This document shows, piece after piece, positions 45,499 to 56,408 of a DNA stretch of 64,000 nt. The translations under genes and the position numbers were made by a program. Under the pieces are notes generated by a model. The model did no database searches. It saw only the letters and a program-made list of their open reading frames with translations, and was not told where the DNA came from. The DNA is from Diphasiastrum complanatum (taxonomy: Eukaryota > Streptophyta > Lycopodiopsida > Lycopodiales > Lycopodiaceae), in contig CM055106.1 of the NCBI GenBank assembly GCA_029204225.1, positions 46,051,180-46,115,179 of the forward strand, written 5' to 3'. Every line of letters starts with the position of its first letter. The first letter of the stretch is position 1.

Positions 45499-46279
45499 TG
45501 CTTGTGTTTATCTTTTTGAAAGATCTTTGTCGTGACTGGGGTACTTTTTTTCTGATTGAGTTGCTCTGATTTGCCTATCCCTTGTCGTTATCATCTTTGG
45601 ATTTGTGACCTTGCCTGTTGATCTTGTTGATGATGTTGCTGGCAATGTGGCTGCTCCAGTGGATGCCTGCATATCCACCATTCCCCCCCCCCAAAAAAAA
45701 AAAAAACTGTTGGTGGGGATGTTGTTGCTAGTAACTGTTCATGCTCAAGATTGGATCGGCATGTGGAACACATAGTTGAAACACGTTGAATATGCGACTG
45801 GATTAAGATTGAACAAATGTTAACTAAATTTGTTTCGATCTTGTTGTAGTGGACCCGAAAATGAATATGACGATGAGATGCAGGAATCAATTCTGACGTG
45901 ATATGTACTTCGCAAATTTGCAATATGGCCAAAGATCCTAAACTTTGTGCAAGGTGATCTGAAGATGGATAGATGAATGAAAATGTGTTTTTGATATGCT
46001 CTATGGAAGACTCTCATGCAATAGTTATTTCTCATGCAAAAATCAATCACACGAAATAGGTGAAGAGAAACAAGAAAATAAACACACGGTACAGAGAGTG
46101 AGAACTGTGTGGCACTTGTCGAACAAAACTTGTATTCATCAACATTGATAATTCATCTTGGCAATGCAATATTCCATTTGTTTTGTAGAGTAATGAGACT
46201 TACTTTGATATGCCCTTGTCAAAACAAGACAAGGTTGGTGACACTAAATCTACTATCACTGATAGCAGATATTGTGACA
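45499..46279. other. Left flank of element E, no gene
   Basis: Contains a homopolymer junction of 10 C followed by 14 A (45,683-45,706). It ends with TGACA (46,275-46,279), the probable left target-site copy of element E. No supported coding frame. Confidence 0.5.
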
Positions 46280-47175
46280 TGTTACATACCTATGTAACTA
46301 GCAGTACTTCAGACCCCTGATAGTCCATTTAGTGTTGGGGGCTAAATGGCAAGGTACCCTTAGGATTAAGGGTACATGTCATTGGATAAGGACAGACAAG
46401 TAACTAACCTTAGGCCTCAACCTTGAACCATATCACTTTATTGGTCTAGGACCAAAGTATACTTGCACAACTAGGGCAATGGGACCTAGTAGGAGGGTGC
46501 CCTTCTAAAGTGTCCATTGAGTTCCCAACTCCCACAAGAAAGGCATTCAAAGAGTCATAGGTTATGGAAGGAGTCTCTTGACATTCCATAACCTATGGAG
46601 GCTCTTGGAGATTCTTTAACTCCCCTAGGCTTCTCTCTCTCTCATTGGATGAGCATGGAACTCCATAGTGCATTGGAGGGGTCCATGGGCCATCTATACG
46701 AGGGTAGTAGGGCGCCCATTGGGAGGGGGAGATCTCTCTTGTTTGCTTGGCTTATGCTCTAGTGTTGCTACTAGTGTGTAGAGTGCTTTCTTGTGGTAGT
46801 ATGTTTGAGGTTTGGACCTTGCTTATGGTATGGGACATAAGTAGGGTTTGGATCTTGAATATGCTATGGAGTGTTGTGGTATGCTTGTGATTTGTTTATG
46901 GTTAGCAAGGGGGTGCTAGATAGGTCTTGCTTGGAGCTTGGATCTAGCTATGGTTGGGTGGTGAATACTTGAGGCCAGCTTGTTATCTATCTTTGTGTTT
47001 AAAGAGTAGGGACACACGTGGAGGAGTGATCCTTGGAGGCTTGCAGATCTTTACTTGCAGGTGGAGGCATCCTAGCTTGGAGTTGGGGAGCATCTTGAAG
47101 CTTGCAGGTTGCTTGGAGGACATTTGGAAGCTCTACTTTGGATTTGGAAGACTTCCTCACCTCTATTTGTAAAAG
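46280..47175 (+). repeat. Element E 5' LTR (896 bp)
   Basis: Starts TGTTACATACC and ends ...TTGTAAAAG directly before the primer site. It matches 52,646-53,497 and, for its last 208 bp, 58,296-58,503 in inverse. It lacks a ~190-bp stretch that the 3' LTR carries near 52,770-52,960. A TATA-like CTATAC/CTATAT lies near 46,694 in both copies. A frame at 46,954-47,172 is only LTR sequence. Confidence 0.88.
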
Positions 47176-47187
47176 TGGTATCAGAGC
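47176..47187 (+). other. Element E primer-binding site
   Basis: TGGTATCAGAGC directly follows the LTR and matches initiator tRNA-Met. Confidence 0.9.
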
Positions 47188-48234
47188 TAGACAAAGGATG
47201 GTAACCTTTCTAACCTTCTTTAAGTTCTATTAAGATCACCAACTAATTTTTTTTTGGGAAGATTATAGTCTTTTCTAATTGTAGGAAGCTTGTAGTTGAA
47301 GTACCCAATGAATTTAGTTCTCTTTGGAAGAGAGTAGTGATGCTTATAGAATTGTTTAGGGGCCAATTTTTTATCATGTTAGAGAAGTTTTAAAGTGGGC
47401 TTTGGGTTTTTAAAAGTGCTGAAAAAAGATTTGTGGGGTGGTTAGAGGAAGTCTTCCTCTACATACACAAACATTTTTTGGCAAAAAGATTGATTCTAGC
47501 TTTGTGTTTTGATCAAAATTAGTGTTTTTTTACATAAATGAAGCCTTTGAAGTTCTGATTTTCATTTTGAAGTTCTGTTTTTCAGACCTGTAAATCTGAA
47601 AAATCAGATCTGAAAAGTGAAGTTTTCATTCAAACTTCATTAGTTACACCTTTCTATCTCCTAGTTTCATGAAGATGACAATGTAAGTAGGGAATGGTAG
47701 TGTAACTTTGTGCATAAAACAAGTTTTGAAATTCTATTTTTTGTCATTTTGAAGTTCTGATTTTCAAACCTGTAAATCTGAAAATCAGATCTTAAAATTG
47801 AAGATTTCATAAAGTTTCATTAGTTATCCATTTCTAGACACTAGTTTCTTGGTTTTGGAAATCTAGAATAGTGAGAAATGTGAAAACTTTGGTTGCTTTT
47901 GAAATGACAAATAGAAATGGAATGGGAATGGGAATGGGAATGGAAACTTTATGTAAACATTAGCTTGGATTAGTTAATTGAAGTTTACATAAAGATTTGG
48001 TTTTCATTTTTGCCTTTTGATTAAGGCAAATATAGCTTGATGTTGTTTTCCTCTTAAGCTTGGATTAAGCTTGCAAAAAGTAGGCTTGGATTGAACTTAC
48101 AAACAATAAGATTGAATGAATAGAAGTAAATACTTTTTATTTGCATTGGATGTAACAATTGAAGCATTTCTATCATTCTAATTTGAGCACTTGTTGTTGT
48201 ATTTGCATAATAGGAAAACACACAAGCAACCCCA
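47188..48234 (+). other. Element E untranslated leader with internal duplication
   Basis: No coding content. Two direct copies of a ~120-bp unit start at 47,564 and 47,746 (ATTTTGAAGTTCTG, then ACCTGTAAATCTG, then TTCATTAGTTA). A short GGAATG microsatellite sits near 47,918-47,942. Confidence 0.7.
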
Positions 48235-49365
48235 ATGGATCAAACCAATGAAAACCCAACATTTGATCTATCAAACCCATCCAATGTGGCACAAGCTCTT
48301 GAACTTTTATAACAACAAATTCAAGCCACTAATAAGCAGCTTCTTGAAACTAATCAAAGAAACCAAGACTTAGAGTCTAGGTTAGCCAATCAGAAGAAGC
48401 ATGTAGTTCCACCTCCTATAAAAGTGTTTAAGGGGGAGGAGAAGGATAGGAACTTACAAGTGGTAAGTTCTTGGCTGAATGTTTGGAACAAATACCATGA
48501 ACCAATTCCATGAATCTGAGAAGTTATCCACTGTCACCGTGTTCTTAAAGGAAGAGCCTTAGTTTGGTGGGATGACTTAGTTGCAAAGGGCAATCAACCT
48601 TGTACATGGGATGACTTTTGCAAGCTTTTTAGGGATTATTTTCTACCACTTTTAGATGACTATGAACACTTCCAAAAGTTGAGTCATCTAACCATGAATA
48701 AAGGTTTGGAACAGTTTATTCAAGATTTTCATGAGTACATGAATCCATTTTATAGTGATATTCCACCTAAGGTACAAATATTAATGTTTATTGATGGGTT
48801 ACCAAAAGATTATCAAGTGGATGTTCGTAGGATCCATTCAAAAACCCTAGAAGATGCTATTAGGACTGCAAAATACTTTGATGACACACCTAAGCCACCT
48901 AGGGGTCAACAACCTAATGAGCAAAAAAAAGGTTTTCAATTTAAGAGGAAGGATAGGGAAGTTGTTAATGAAACACATCCCAATTTCAACAATCCTAAGA
49001 AAACCAAGAAAAACTTTAAAAACCATCATGGTGGCAATGATAAAGCTGAAGCTCGTAAGAAGAATCTGTGCTTCAAGTGCAATGGCGAGGGCCACCTTGC
49101 ACGTGATTGCGTCAAAAAACAAGCTTCAACCTCAGGTAATCTATCTCGAAGTAATGAGATGGATGTTTGTTTTCTTAGTTCTTTAGTTTTTAGTCCTAAT
49201 AACCTTATTTGCATTAAACGTAAAGTTAAAGATCAAGTTGTTAATGTTCTTTTGGACACGGGATCCACTCATAAATTTATTAATGTATATTTGGTGCAGA
49301 CGCTAAACCTTCCTACCAGAAAAAGTGAGAAAAAATACCGTGTGACAATGGAATCGGCTGAGTAA
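48235..49365 (+). pseudogene. Element E gag and protease
   Basis: ATG at 48,235 starts MDQTNENPTFDLSNP. A coiled-coil stretch (QQIQATNKQLLETNQRNQDLESRL) follows an in-frame stop at codon 26. The capsid (FKGEEKDRNLQV, VLKGRALVWWDDLV, YEHFQKLSHLTMNKG, LMFIDGLPKDYQVDV) then runs past two more stops before becoming open from 48,679. A basic linker leads to the CCHC knuckle CFKCNGEGHLARDC and the retropepsin motif VLLDTGSTHKFINVYLVQTL, with an intact DTG. The frame ends at 49,365 through a shift. Confidence 0.88.
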
Positions 49366-49618
49366 TTCCGATTTGATGGATTTTATTGTTCCTGATGTAG
49401 AATTGCACATTCAGGATTATTATGAAAAACTAGCATGTTGTTCAATTAGCTAATGTAGATAATGTTCTTGGGCAACAATGGCATTTTGATAAGAACAAAT
49501 CATTGAGAATTGATTTTGTTGAGAAATCTTTATCTTTTATGCATGAGAATCCTTTAATTAAGATCAAGGCTAGTTTAAGTGTTGAAACCCTTATTCTAAA
49601 TAGGAACTTAATTTTATT
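49366..49618 (+). pseudogene. Element E protease C-terminal remnant
   Basis: Out-of-frame continuation of the protease domain. Fragments such as DFIVPDVELHI and VLGQQWHFDKNKSLRIDFVE match the family's ILGxxWF segment. A frameshift on each side prevents joining with RT. Confidence 0.65.
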
Positions 49619-50917
49619 ATGAAGAATTCTGATTTTAAAGTTTATTTATGTTTTCATAATGATATCATTTGTTGCAATGATGAAGAACTTAACATAAATG
49701 CCATGAATATACCCAGTGAGAACACTACAGAATTTGAAGCCTATAATGAACTTAGGCAGGAATTCAATGATGTTTTTTTAGACCTTCCTGTAGGTTTACC
49801 ACCAGAAAGGACAGTTGATCATAAAATTGACCTAATACCTGGAGCAATTCCAATCGCACAGTGTCCTTATAGGATGAGTGCATCGGAAGAGACTGAGGTA
49901 AATAGGCAATTACATGATTACCTGAAAAAGAGGTGGGTACAACCTAGTAAGTCTCCTTGGGCATCACCAGTGGTTCTGGTGGCCAAGAAGGATGGGACTA
50001 TAAGGTTTTGCGTCGACTATAAGAAATTGAACAAGGTAATCGTTAAGAATAGATATCCACTGCCACAGATAGATGATCTAATAGACTATCTTGGTGGTGT
50101 TGGGTACTTTACCAAGATAGATTTAAGATCGAGCTACCATCATATACGCAATAAGGCAAACGATATACCAAAAACTGGGTTTCGAACTCGCTTTGGTCAC
50201 TACGAATTTTTGGTGTTGCCTTTTGGTTTGACCAATGCACCGGCAACTTTCCAACAAATGATGAACGATTTGTTCAAGCCATATTTGGGAAGATTCGTAG
50301 TGGTATTCTTAGATGATATCCTAGTGTTCAGTAAGACTTTGGTAGAACATAAAGAGCATCTTAGGATTGTCTTGGACATTCTAAGAAGGGAAAAGCTCTT
50401 TGTCAAGGAGTCTAAGTGTGACTTTTTTGCTAAGGAATTGTCCTACTTGGGGCATAAGATTTTCGAACGGGGGGTGGAGATTGAGGCTGATCGTATCCGG
50501 AGGGTTATTGATTGGCCTATTCTCACCACAGTTCGGGAAATCAAGTCTTTCTTGGGGTTTGTGGGATTTTTCTATCGGCATATTCCCCAATTTGCTCGAT
50601 TGGCATTTCCCCTTACCCAGGCCTTGAAAGACTATAAGAAGCTAAGCCGGAGGGCTGAGAGTCCACTAGTGGTGTGGACGGAGGATATGAATAATTGTTT
50701 TGAGTTGCTCAAGAAAAGTGTCACTTCGGCACCAATACTAATCATTGGCGATCCTAATAAGACTTTTGTGGTTAGGACTGATGCAAGTGATTATGCTATT
50801 GGAGTTGTTTTAATGCAGGATGGACAACCTGTGGCTTATGAAAAAAGAAACTCAATCCTGCTCAGTCTAGGTATTGTACCTATGAGAAGGAACTATTTGC
50901 AATTGTTCATTCCTTGA
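49619..50917 (+). CDS. Element E reverse transcriptase and start of RNase H
   Basis: A long open frame (432 codons). RT motifs in order: [91 protein letters not shown] and [12 protein letters not shown], with both catalytic Asp in FLDD. Next come the connection domain ([33 protein letters not shown]) and the RNase H start [25 protein letters not shown]. The frame shifts near 50,850, before the family's KELxAI motif. It copies the element's RNA in the particle if expressed. This is the best preserved RT in the window. Confidence 0.9.
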   Translation: MKNSDFKVYLCFHNDIICCNDEELNINAMNIPSENTTEFEAYNELRQEFNDVFLDLPVGLPPERTVDHKIDLIPGAIPIAQCPYRMSASEETEVNRQLHDYLKKRWVQPSKSPWASPVVLVAKKDGTIRFCVDYKKLNKVIVKNRYPLPQIDDLIDYLGGVGYFTKIDLRSSYHHIRNKANDIPKTGFRTRFGHYEFLVLPFGLTNAPATFQQMMNDLFKPYLGRFVVVFLDDILVFSKTLVEHKEHLRIVLDILRREKLFVKESKCDFFAKELSYLGHKIFERGVEIEADRIRRVIDWPILTTVREIKSFLGFVGFFYRHIPQFARLAFPLTQALKDYKKLSRRAESPLVVWTEDMNNCFELLKKSVTSAPILIIGDPNKTFVVRTDASDYAIGVVLMQDGQPVAYEKRNSILLSLGIVPMRRNYLQLFIP

Positions 50918-50934
50918 AAATTTGACGACATTAT

Positions 50935-51444
50935 TTGTATGGAGCCATATTTGAAATTTTGACGGATCATCAGACTCTTCGATATTTCTTTGATGCTACA
51001 GATTTAAAGGGGAGGCAAGCTAGATGGGTTGAGCTGATGCAAATCTTTGACGTTTCTATACGTTATTGTAAAGGAAGTCAAAATACTCTAGCGGATGCTT
51101 TGAGTCGGTTACCGGTTATTAATCAGTTGTGCTTTACTGTTATAGAACCGGAGTTGCTTCAGTCTCTTCAAGGACTATATGAGTCCGATCCTTTTTTTGG
51201 AAAGTATTGGCAACAAGTACTTTTGGGGGTCGATTCAGGTTTGCAAGATTCCTCGAATCGGGGAAAGACTGAAACGGATTTCATAATTCGAAACAGGATT
51301 TTGTTTCGTAAAGGAAAGGTGTGTGTACCGGAGAATGACATTGTAAGGGCCCAAATCTTGCATGAGTGTCATGATAATCCATGCGCAGGACATCCGGGTA
51401 TACAAAGAACACTTGACTTAGTTCAAAGGAAATTTTGGTCCTAA
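50935..51444 (+). pseudogene. Element E RNase H end and integrase zinc domain
   Basis: The frame reads LTDHQTLRYFFDATDLKGRQARWVELMQIFD and QNTLADALSRLPV, the end of RNase H. The integrase N-terminal zinc region LHECHDNPCAGHPGIQRTLDLVQRKFW supplies the two His. The frame ends at 51,444, and the paired Cys lie in the next frame (about 51,475-51,500, with a stop between). One frameshift breaks the zinc domain. Confidence 0.85.
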
Positions 51445-51467
51445 GATGAAAAGTCAGGTAGAGGCCT

Positions 51468-52213
51468 ATGTACTTAAATGTTACTAAGTGCCAGTTAAAT
51501 AAAGCAGAGACGCTAAAAGCTAGTGGCCTATTACATCCTTTAGATATTCCTACCGAAAAGTGGGAAAGTATATCTATGGATTTTGTGGTCAGGCTTCCAC
51601 AGGGAAGGGCCACGATTCGGTTTGGGTCATTGTTGACAGACTTACGAAGTTTGCTCAATTTATCCCAACGAAAACTATTGTTAAAGCTTCAGAACTAGCT
51701 GAACTGTTTGTTGAGAAGCGTTTTCGACTGTACGGGCTGCCTTGCGATATTGTCAGTGACTGTGACCCAAAATTCACTGGGAATTTTTGGCCAGCAGTAT
51801 TTGAAAAGTTGGAAACAACTTTAAGTTTGAATTCTACATATCATCCGGAATCAGACGGTCAAACGGAAAGGATCAATCAGACGATGGAGGATATGCTTCG
51901 AGCATATGTGGGCCATCGGCAGTCTGATTGGGAACAGTACCTTTCACTAGTGGAATTTGCATATAATAGTGCAAAACATTCAGCGACCGGATTCATCCCT
52001 TTCATGCTTATGTATGGTTTTCAACCTCGATCACCAATTAGTGTTGGCATGAAAAACCTACGGGTGCAAGCCGCAGCTGATTTCCTTGCGGATATGCAAG
52101 AAATGTTACAACTGGCTAAAGATAACATAAGAAGTGCCCAGGACAGGGCAAGACACTATGCTGATCTATCTCGGAAGCAAAGGTATTCATGGTCAACGAC
52201 TGGGTGTTTTTGA
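51468..52213 (+). pseudogene. Element E integrase core
   Basis: Two frames overlapping around 51,560-51,698. SISMDFVV carries the first catalytic Asp in the upstream frame. DRLTKFAQFIPTK, VSDCDPKFTGNFW (second Asp) and HPESDGQTERINQ (Glu) lie in the downstream frame, followed by FAYNSAKHSATG and PFMLMYGFQPRSP. A frameshift around 51,590 separates the catalytic residues. Confidence 0.88.
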
Positions 52214-52629
52214 GAGTCCCTAGTCACTCTAGGAGCTTGAAAACTATTAAGTGTGCAAAGTTGGCGCCTAGGTATTGCGGTCCTTTTAAGGTTATCCAAG
52301 TGATAAACAAGGTCGCATACAAACTAGACCTTCCAACTAACGTTGGAATTCATCATGTTTTCCACGTAAGTAAGTTGAAACCCTCGTTGGGGGTTGGGGA
52401 GGCCCTGGTTCCTGTGGAAGATCTAGTGGAACTTCTTCGTGATGACTCCGTGAGTGGACCACCTAAACCCGAGGCGATTGTTAATAGCCGGCAGAGAACT
52501 CTGCGGAGTAGAGTGCTTCGAAGATTTTTAGTCAGGTGGAGGGGCAAATCAAAAGAGGAGGATAACTGGGAAAAGGAGGCTGATCTCCAGAAGAATTATC
52601 CAAATTTTTCCCTACAAGGAAAAATTTAA
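52189..52629 (+). CDS. Element E integrase tail with GPY/F module and chromodomain
   Basis: Reads KLAPRYCGPFKVIQVINKVAYKLDLP (GPY/F) and HHVFHVSKLKPSLG, then PEAIVNSRQRTLRSRVLRRF and LVRWRGKSKEEDNWEKEADL, a C-terminal chromodomain. The W in LVRWRG and W in DNWEKE are kept. In chromoviruses this domain guides integration to marked chromatin. It ends with a TAA before the polypurine tract. It overlaps the preceding frame by a short shift at 52,189. Confidence 0.88.
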   Translation: MVNDWVFLRVPSHSRSLKTIKCAKLAPRYCGPFKVIQVINKVAYKLDLPTNVGIHHVFHVSKLKPSLGVGEALVPVEDLVELLRDDSVSGPPKPEAIVNSRQRTLRSRVLRRFLVRWRGKSKEEDNWEKEADLQKNYPNFSLQGKI

Positions 52630-52631
52630 GT

Positions 52632-52645
52632 TTAGGGGGAAGGAA
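52632..52645 (+). other. Element E polypurine tract
   Basis: TTAGGGGGAAGGAA lies immediately before the 3' LTR start TGTTAC. It is the plus-strand primer. Confidence 0.85.
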
Positions 52646-53497
52646 TGTTACATACCTATGTAACTAACAGTACTTCAGACCCCTAATAGTCCATTTAGTG
52701 TTGGGGGCTAAATGGCAAGATACCTTTAGGATTAAGTGTACGTGTCCTTGGATAAGGGCAGACAAGTGAATATACCTTAGTTGGAGGTATGGAGTCACGT
52801 GACCCTTGGATAAGGGGTACCCTTAGTGTTAAGAGTAGATGTCTTAGATTAAGGTACTAGTGTCCTTGGTTAAGGGCAGGTAGGTGTCTATGCCTTGGAT
52901 GGAGGTATGGAACCTAGAGAGGTGTTAGGAAGTCATTGGATGACTATTTTTCTAAACCTTGGGCCTCAACCTTGAACCATATCACTTTATTGGTCTAGGA
53001 CCAAAGTATACTTGCACAGCTTGGGAAATGGGACCTAGTAGGAGGGCACCCTTCTAAAGTGTCCATTGAGTTCCCAACTCCCACAAGAAAGGCATTCGAA
53101 GAGTCATAGGTTATGGAAGGAGTCTCTTGACATTCCATAAGCCTATGGAGGCTCTTGAGATTCTTTAACTCCCCTAGGCTTCTCCCTCTCTCATTGGATG
53201 AGCATGGAACTCCATAGTGCATTGGAGGGGTCCATGGGCCATCTATATGAGGGTAGTAGGGCGCCCATTGGGAGGGGGAGATCTCTCTTGTTTGCTTGGC
53301 TTATGCTCTAGTGTTGCTACTAGTGTGTAGAGTGCTTTCTTGTGGTAGTATGCTTGAGGTTTGGACCTTGCTTATGGTATGGGACATGGATCTTGAATAT
53401 GCTATGGAGTGTTGTGGTATGCTTGTGATTTGTTTATGGTTAGCAAGAGGGTGCTAGATAGGTCTTGCTTGAAGATTGGATCTAGCTATGGTTGGGT
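52646..53497 (+). repeat. Element E 3' LTR, left part (852 bp), broken by inversion
   Basis: Matches the 5' LTR from its start through ...GCTATGGTTGGGT, corresponding to 46,959 in the 5' LTR. It carries an extra ~190 bp (52,770-52,960). At 53,498 the sequence switches to gypsy RT coding (YHQIRIHPKDV). The rest of this LTR is at 58,296-58,503 in inverse orientation. Confidence 0.88.
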
Positions 53498-53940
53498 ACC
53501 ATCAAATCAGAATACATCCGAAAGATGTATCTAAAACTGGTTTTAGGACCATGTTTGGCCACTACGAGTTTCTTGTTTTGCCCTTTGGTTTAACTAATGC
53601 TCCTGCTACTTTCCAGCAAATGATGAACGATTTATTTCGTCCATATTTGGAAAAGTTTGTAGTAGTATTTATGGACAATATTTTGATCTATAGCAGAACA
53701 CTCAAAGAGCATGCCAAGCATCTCCGTACTATCTTACGTATCTTAAGACAAGAGAAGTTTTATGAAAAGAAATCAAAGTGTGAATTATTTGAAAAGGAAC
53801 TTCTTTACCTTGGTCATAAGATCACCTCTTTTGGGATCAAGATTGATGAGAAAAAAGTAAAGACAGTAGTGAAATGGCCAGTCCCTAAAACGGTTCGTGA
53901 ACTTAAGTCATTCTTAGATTTCACTGTGTTTTCTTCGTAG
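53498..53940 (+). pseudogene. Element F reverse transcriptase, C-terminal part (inverted segment)
   Basis: Begins YHQIRIHPKDVSKTGFRT, then [53 protein letters not shown] and TVRELKSFLDF. The catalytic motif is FMDN, not FMDD, so the second active-site Asp is Asn. An apparent upstream MDLAMVG is only LTR sequence fused by the inversion. The N-terminal half of this RT is at 58,513-58,860 on the other strand. The frame stops at 53,940. Confidence 0.88.
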
Positions 53941-54033
53941 ATGTGCAAAGGAATACTCGTAGATTGTTGCGCCTCTCAACAATATGTTGAAAGGAGTGAA
54001 AAGCCGCAAAGGTAGGCCAAGTCCTCCCATAAA

Positions 54034-54672
54034 ATGTTTGGTGAGAGTTTTAAAAAACTCTTGCTTCTAATTGCCTCATCTCCAGTTTTGAGGATAGCAA
54101 ATCCAAATTTGTCGTTCGTCATTAACACTGATGTGAGTGATACGACTATTGGAGCCGTTCTCTTGCAGGAGAACCAGCCTGTTGCCTTTGAAAGTAAGAA
54201 ACTAATCGATGCACATGCTAGATATACTACGCATGAAAAAGAGCTTTTTGCAGTGATCCATGCTTTGAAATCGGGGAGGCATTCCCTGTATGGTAATAAG
54301 TTTGTGGTTAATAGAGATCACCAACCTTTAAAGTATTTCTGCAATCAGAATGATTTGAGAGGTCGTAAGGCCAAATGGGTAGAACTCATGCAAGACTTTG
54401 ACTTTGAAGTGCGGTATATCATAGGCTCATCTAATCAGGCAGCTGATGCACTTAGTCGAATTGGTGAAGTAAACAAACTTTCCTTCACTGAGATCAATAC
54501 AAACTTTTATAGAGGTCTTTGTGAGAAAGACCCACATTTTGGACCAATTTGGAATAGGGTTCTAACAATTACATCAAGCAGGACTGATGGTCATGGTGAT
54601 CAGTCTGGGGGGAAGGATATAAAGGATGCTGATGACTTCTCTATCTGTAATGGACTTTTGTTCAGGAAGTAA
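54034..54672 (+). pseudogene. Element F RNase H
   Basis: Reads INTDVSDTTIGAVLLQENQPVAFE, HEKELFAVIHALKSG, NRDHQPLKYF and QAADALSRIGEV. These correspond to the D, E, D, D set of RNase H; the third motif is NRDHQ where T/ADHQ is usual. It ends at a TAA (54,670-54,672) that interrupts the frame before integrase. It belongs with the RT at 53,498. Confidence 0.87.
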
Positions 54673-54681
54673 AAGGTTTGT

Positions 54682-55740
54682 GTGCTCGATGAGGATGTTA
54701 TTAAAAATAACATTCTTAATGAATGTCATGATTCACCATGTGCAGGACATCCCAACATACATCGTACATTAGATTTGGTACGAAGGGACTTCTATTGGCC
54801 AAAACTCAAGCCCTTTGTAGAATCTTATGTGGTCAAGTGTGACCAATGCCAGTTGAATAAAGCTGGACGCCATAAGGTTGGCAGATTATTGCATCCATTG
54901 GATATCCTATATAAGAGATGGGATAGTATTTCCATGGATTTCGTGGTTGGGTCACCACAGACGAATAAACAACATGATGTAATTTGGGTTGTGGTCGATC
55001 GTCTTATCAAATTGGCTATGTTTATTCCGGTAAAGACCACCGTGAAGGCTTCTGATTTAGCTCATATATTTGTAGAGAGTCTGTTTAGGCTTTACAGATT
55101 ACCAAGTGATATTGTGAGCGATCGCGATCCAAAGTTCACCGGTCACTTTTGGTTGGCCGTATTTGCTAAACTAGAGATGACACTGAGCTTGAGTTATTCT
55201 GATCATCCTGAGATGGATGGACAGATGGAAAGAACAAATCAAATGATGGAATAAATGCTTCGGGCATATGTTTCCCGACGGCAATTTGATTGGAAGAAGT
55301 ATCTTCATTGATCGATTTTGCCTATAACAGTAGTAAGCATTCGGCTACCGGTTATAGCCAGTTTATGCTTATGTACGAATTTGAGCCTAGGTCACCCATT
55401 GTGGTAGAGACTCGGACGATCAAGTTTCAAAAAGTGGCTTCCTACATGATATGCAGGAAATGCTACGGATTGCACTTGAAAATGTCCAGTGTGCCCAGGA
55501 TAGGGACCAATATTATGCAAATCTGAAAAGGTCACCGAGAGACTTCCAAGTGGGAGTTTGGGTATATTTGAGAATTCCGAAGGATTCAAGTGTAATGCGT
55601 ATCGGCAAGCATTATAAGTTTTCCCCTAGACATAGAGGACCATATAAGATCTTGAAAAAGATCGGGTCCTTAGCTTACCAATTGGAACTCCCGAAAGGAT
55701 CTCAAGTGCATTCCATTTTTCACGGGTGTACTTCGACTTG
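54682..55740 (+). pseudogene. Element F integrase
   Basis: Zinc domain: ILNECHDSPCAGHPNIHRT and KCDQCQLNKAGR, with H, H, C and C intact. Core: SISMDFVVGSP (D), IVSDRDPKFTGHFW (D) and HPEMDGQMERTNQ (E). A TAA at 55,252-55,254 interrupts the frame, which continues as FAYNSSKHSATGYSQFMLMYEF and, after a shift, MQEMLRIALENVQCAQDRDQYYANLKR, FQVGVWVYLRIPKD and HRGPYKILKKIGSLAYQLELP (GPY/F). The catalytic residues and zinc ligands are intact, but the stop and shifts disable it. Confidence 0.88.
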
Positions 55741-55880
55741 AATCATCGGGTGTACTTCGACTTGAACCCAAAAAGATCTTAGATACAAGAACTAAACGAT
55801 TGAAAAATTGTATAGTTACCAAGCATCTGGTTCGATGAAGGGATGTATGAACGATGATGATTCCTAGGAATAGGAAGGAA
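55741..55880 (+). pseudogene. Element F chromodomain remnant
   Basis: Out-of-frame continuation reads EPKKILDTRTKRLKN, TKHLVR and MNDDDS*E*EGSLRRNF. This aligns with the element E and H chromodomains. The conserved Trp after the DDDS stretch is a TAG (55,865-55,867), and the LVRWRG Trp is also altered. Chromatin targeting would be lost. Confidence 0.65.
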
Positions 55881-55929
55881 GCTTAAGGAGGAACTTTTCT
55901 AGTTTTAAGTTATGACGACAAAACTTGAA

Positions 55930-55943
55930 TAAGGGGGGAAGAA
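55930..55943 (+). other. Element F polypurine tract
   Basis: AAGGGGGGAAGAA directly precedes the LTR start TGTCATGCCC. Confidence 0.8.
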
Positions 55944-56408
55944 TGTCATGCCCATGACTGGTCTTCGGTAGCGTGTCCACGCTAGGGACTGGTAGACCAA
56001 CAACCCGTAAGTTAATTGTGACTATAAGGGAATTGGGGCCCTTATGTGTACATGGTCATAATTAATGGTTGTAGGCCTAAACACATGGTGGTGGAGTTGG
56101 TATGGGTCTATTAGTGAGTCATTAGGGAACTGGATGACGTGGCCCAGATAGGTTGCAGAGGTGTTCAAGGAGGTGTCACAGTGCACTACTAGTGGTGCGT
56201 GGGCCTTGGAGGGTATAAGTATACTTATTGGGCTCTCACTAGTGTATGCTTGGTTCTGTGATTTGGTAGCTACATGCTGCTAATGTGATTCCTCTTTCCA
56301 TGACTATGATTGATCCATAGTCGGGGGGCTACATTCGTACGATCTAGGTTTGGTTGAGTTGGTTTATTCACCACCCGTTCCCTTGTGTTGTTGTTTTGAT
56401 GGTATGTG
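55944..56408 (+). repeat. Element F 3' LTR (465 bp, end cut)
   Basis: Starts TGTCATGCCCATGAC and matches the inverted 5' LTR at 59,376-59,871 up to ...TTTTGATGGTATG. There it is cut by the start of element H's LTR (TGTTACGGCC). A TATA-like GTATAAGTATAC lies near 56,214. Confidence 0.85.

Noticed and set aside
46954-47172. Conserved-looking protein shared with the minus-strand frame at 58,299-58,568
   Set aside because: Both are copies of the element E LTR end. The similarity is DNA-level repeat identity, and the second frame simply runs on into RT sequence.
53476-53497. Apparent RT start MDLAMVG before YHQIRIHP
   Set aside because: These codons are LTR sequence identical to the 5' LTR near 46,940-46,959. 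The in-frame fusion is a by-product of the inversion.
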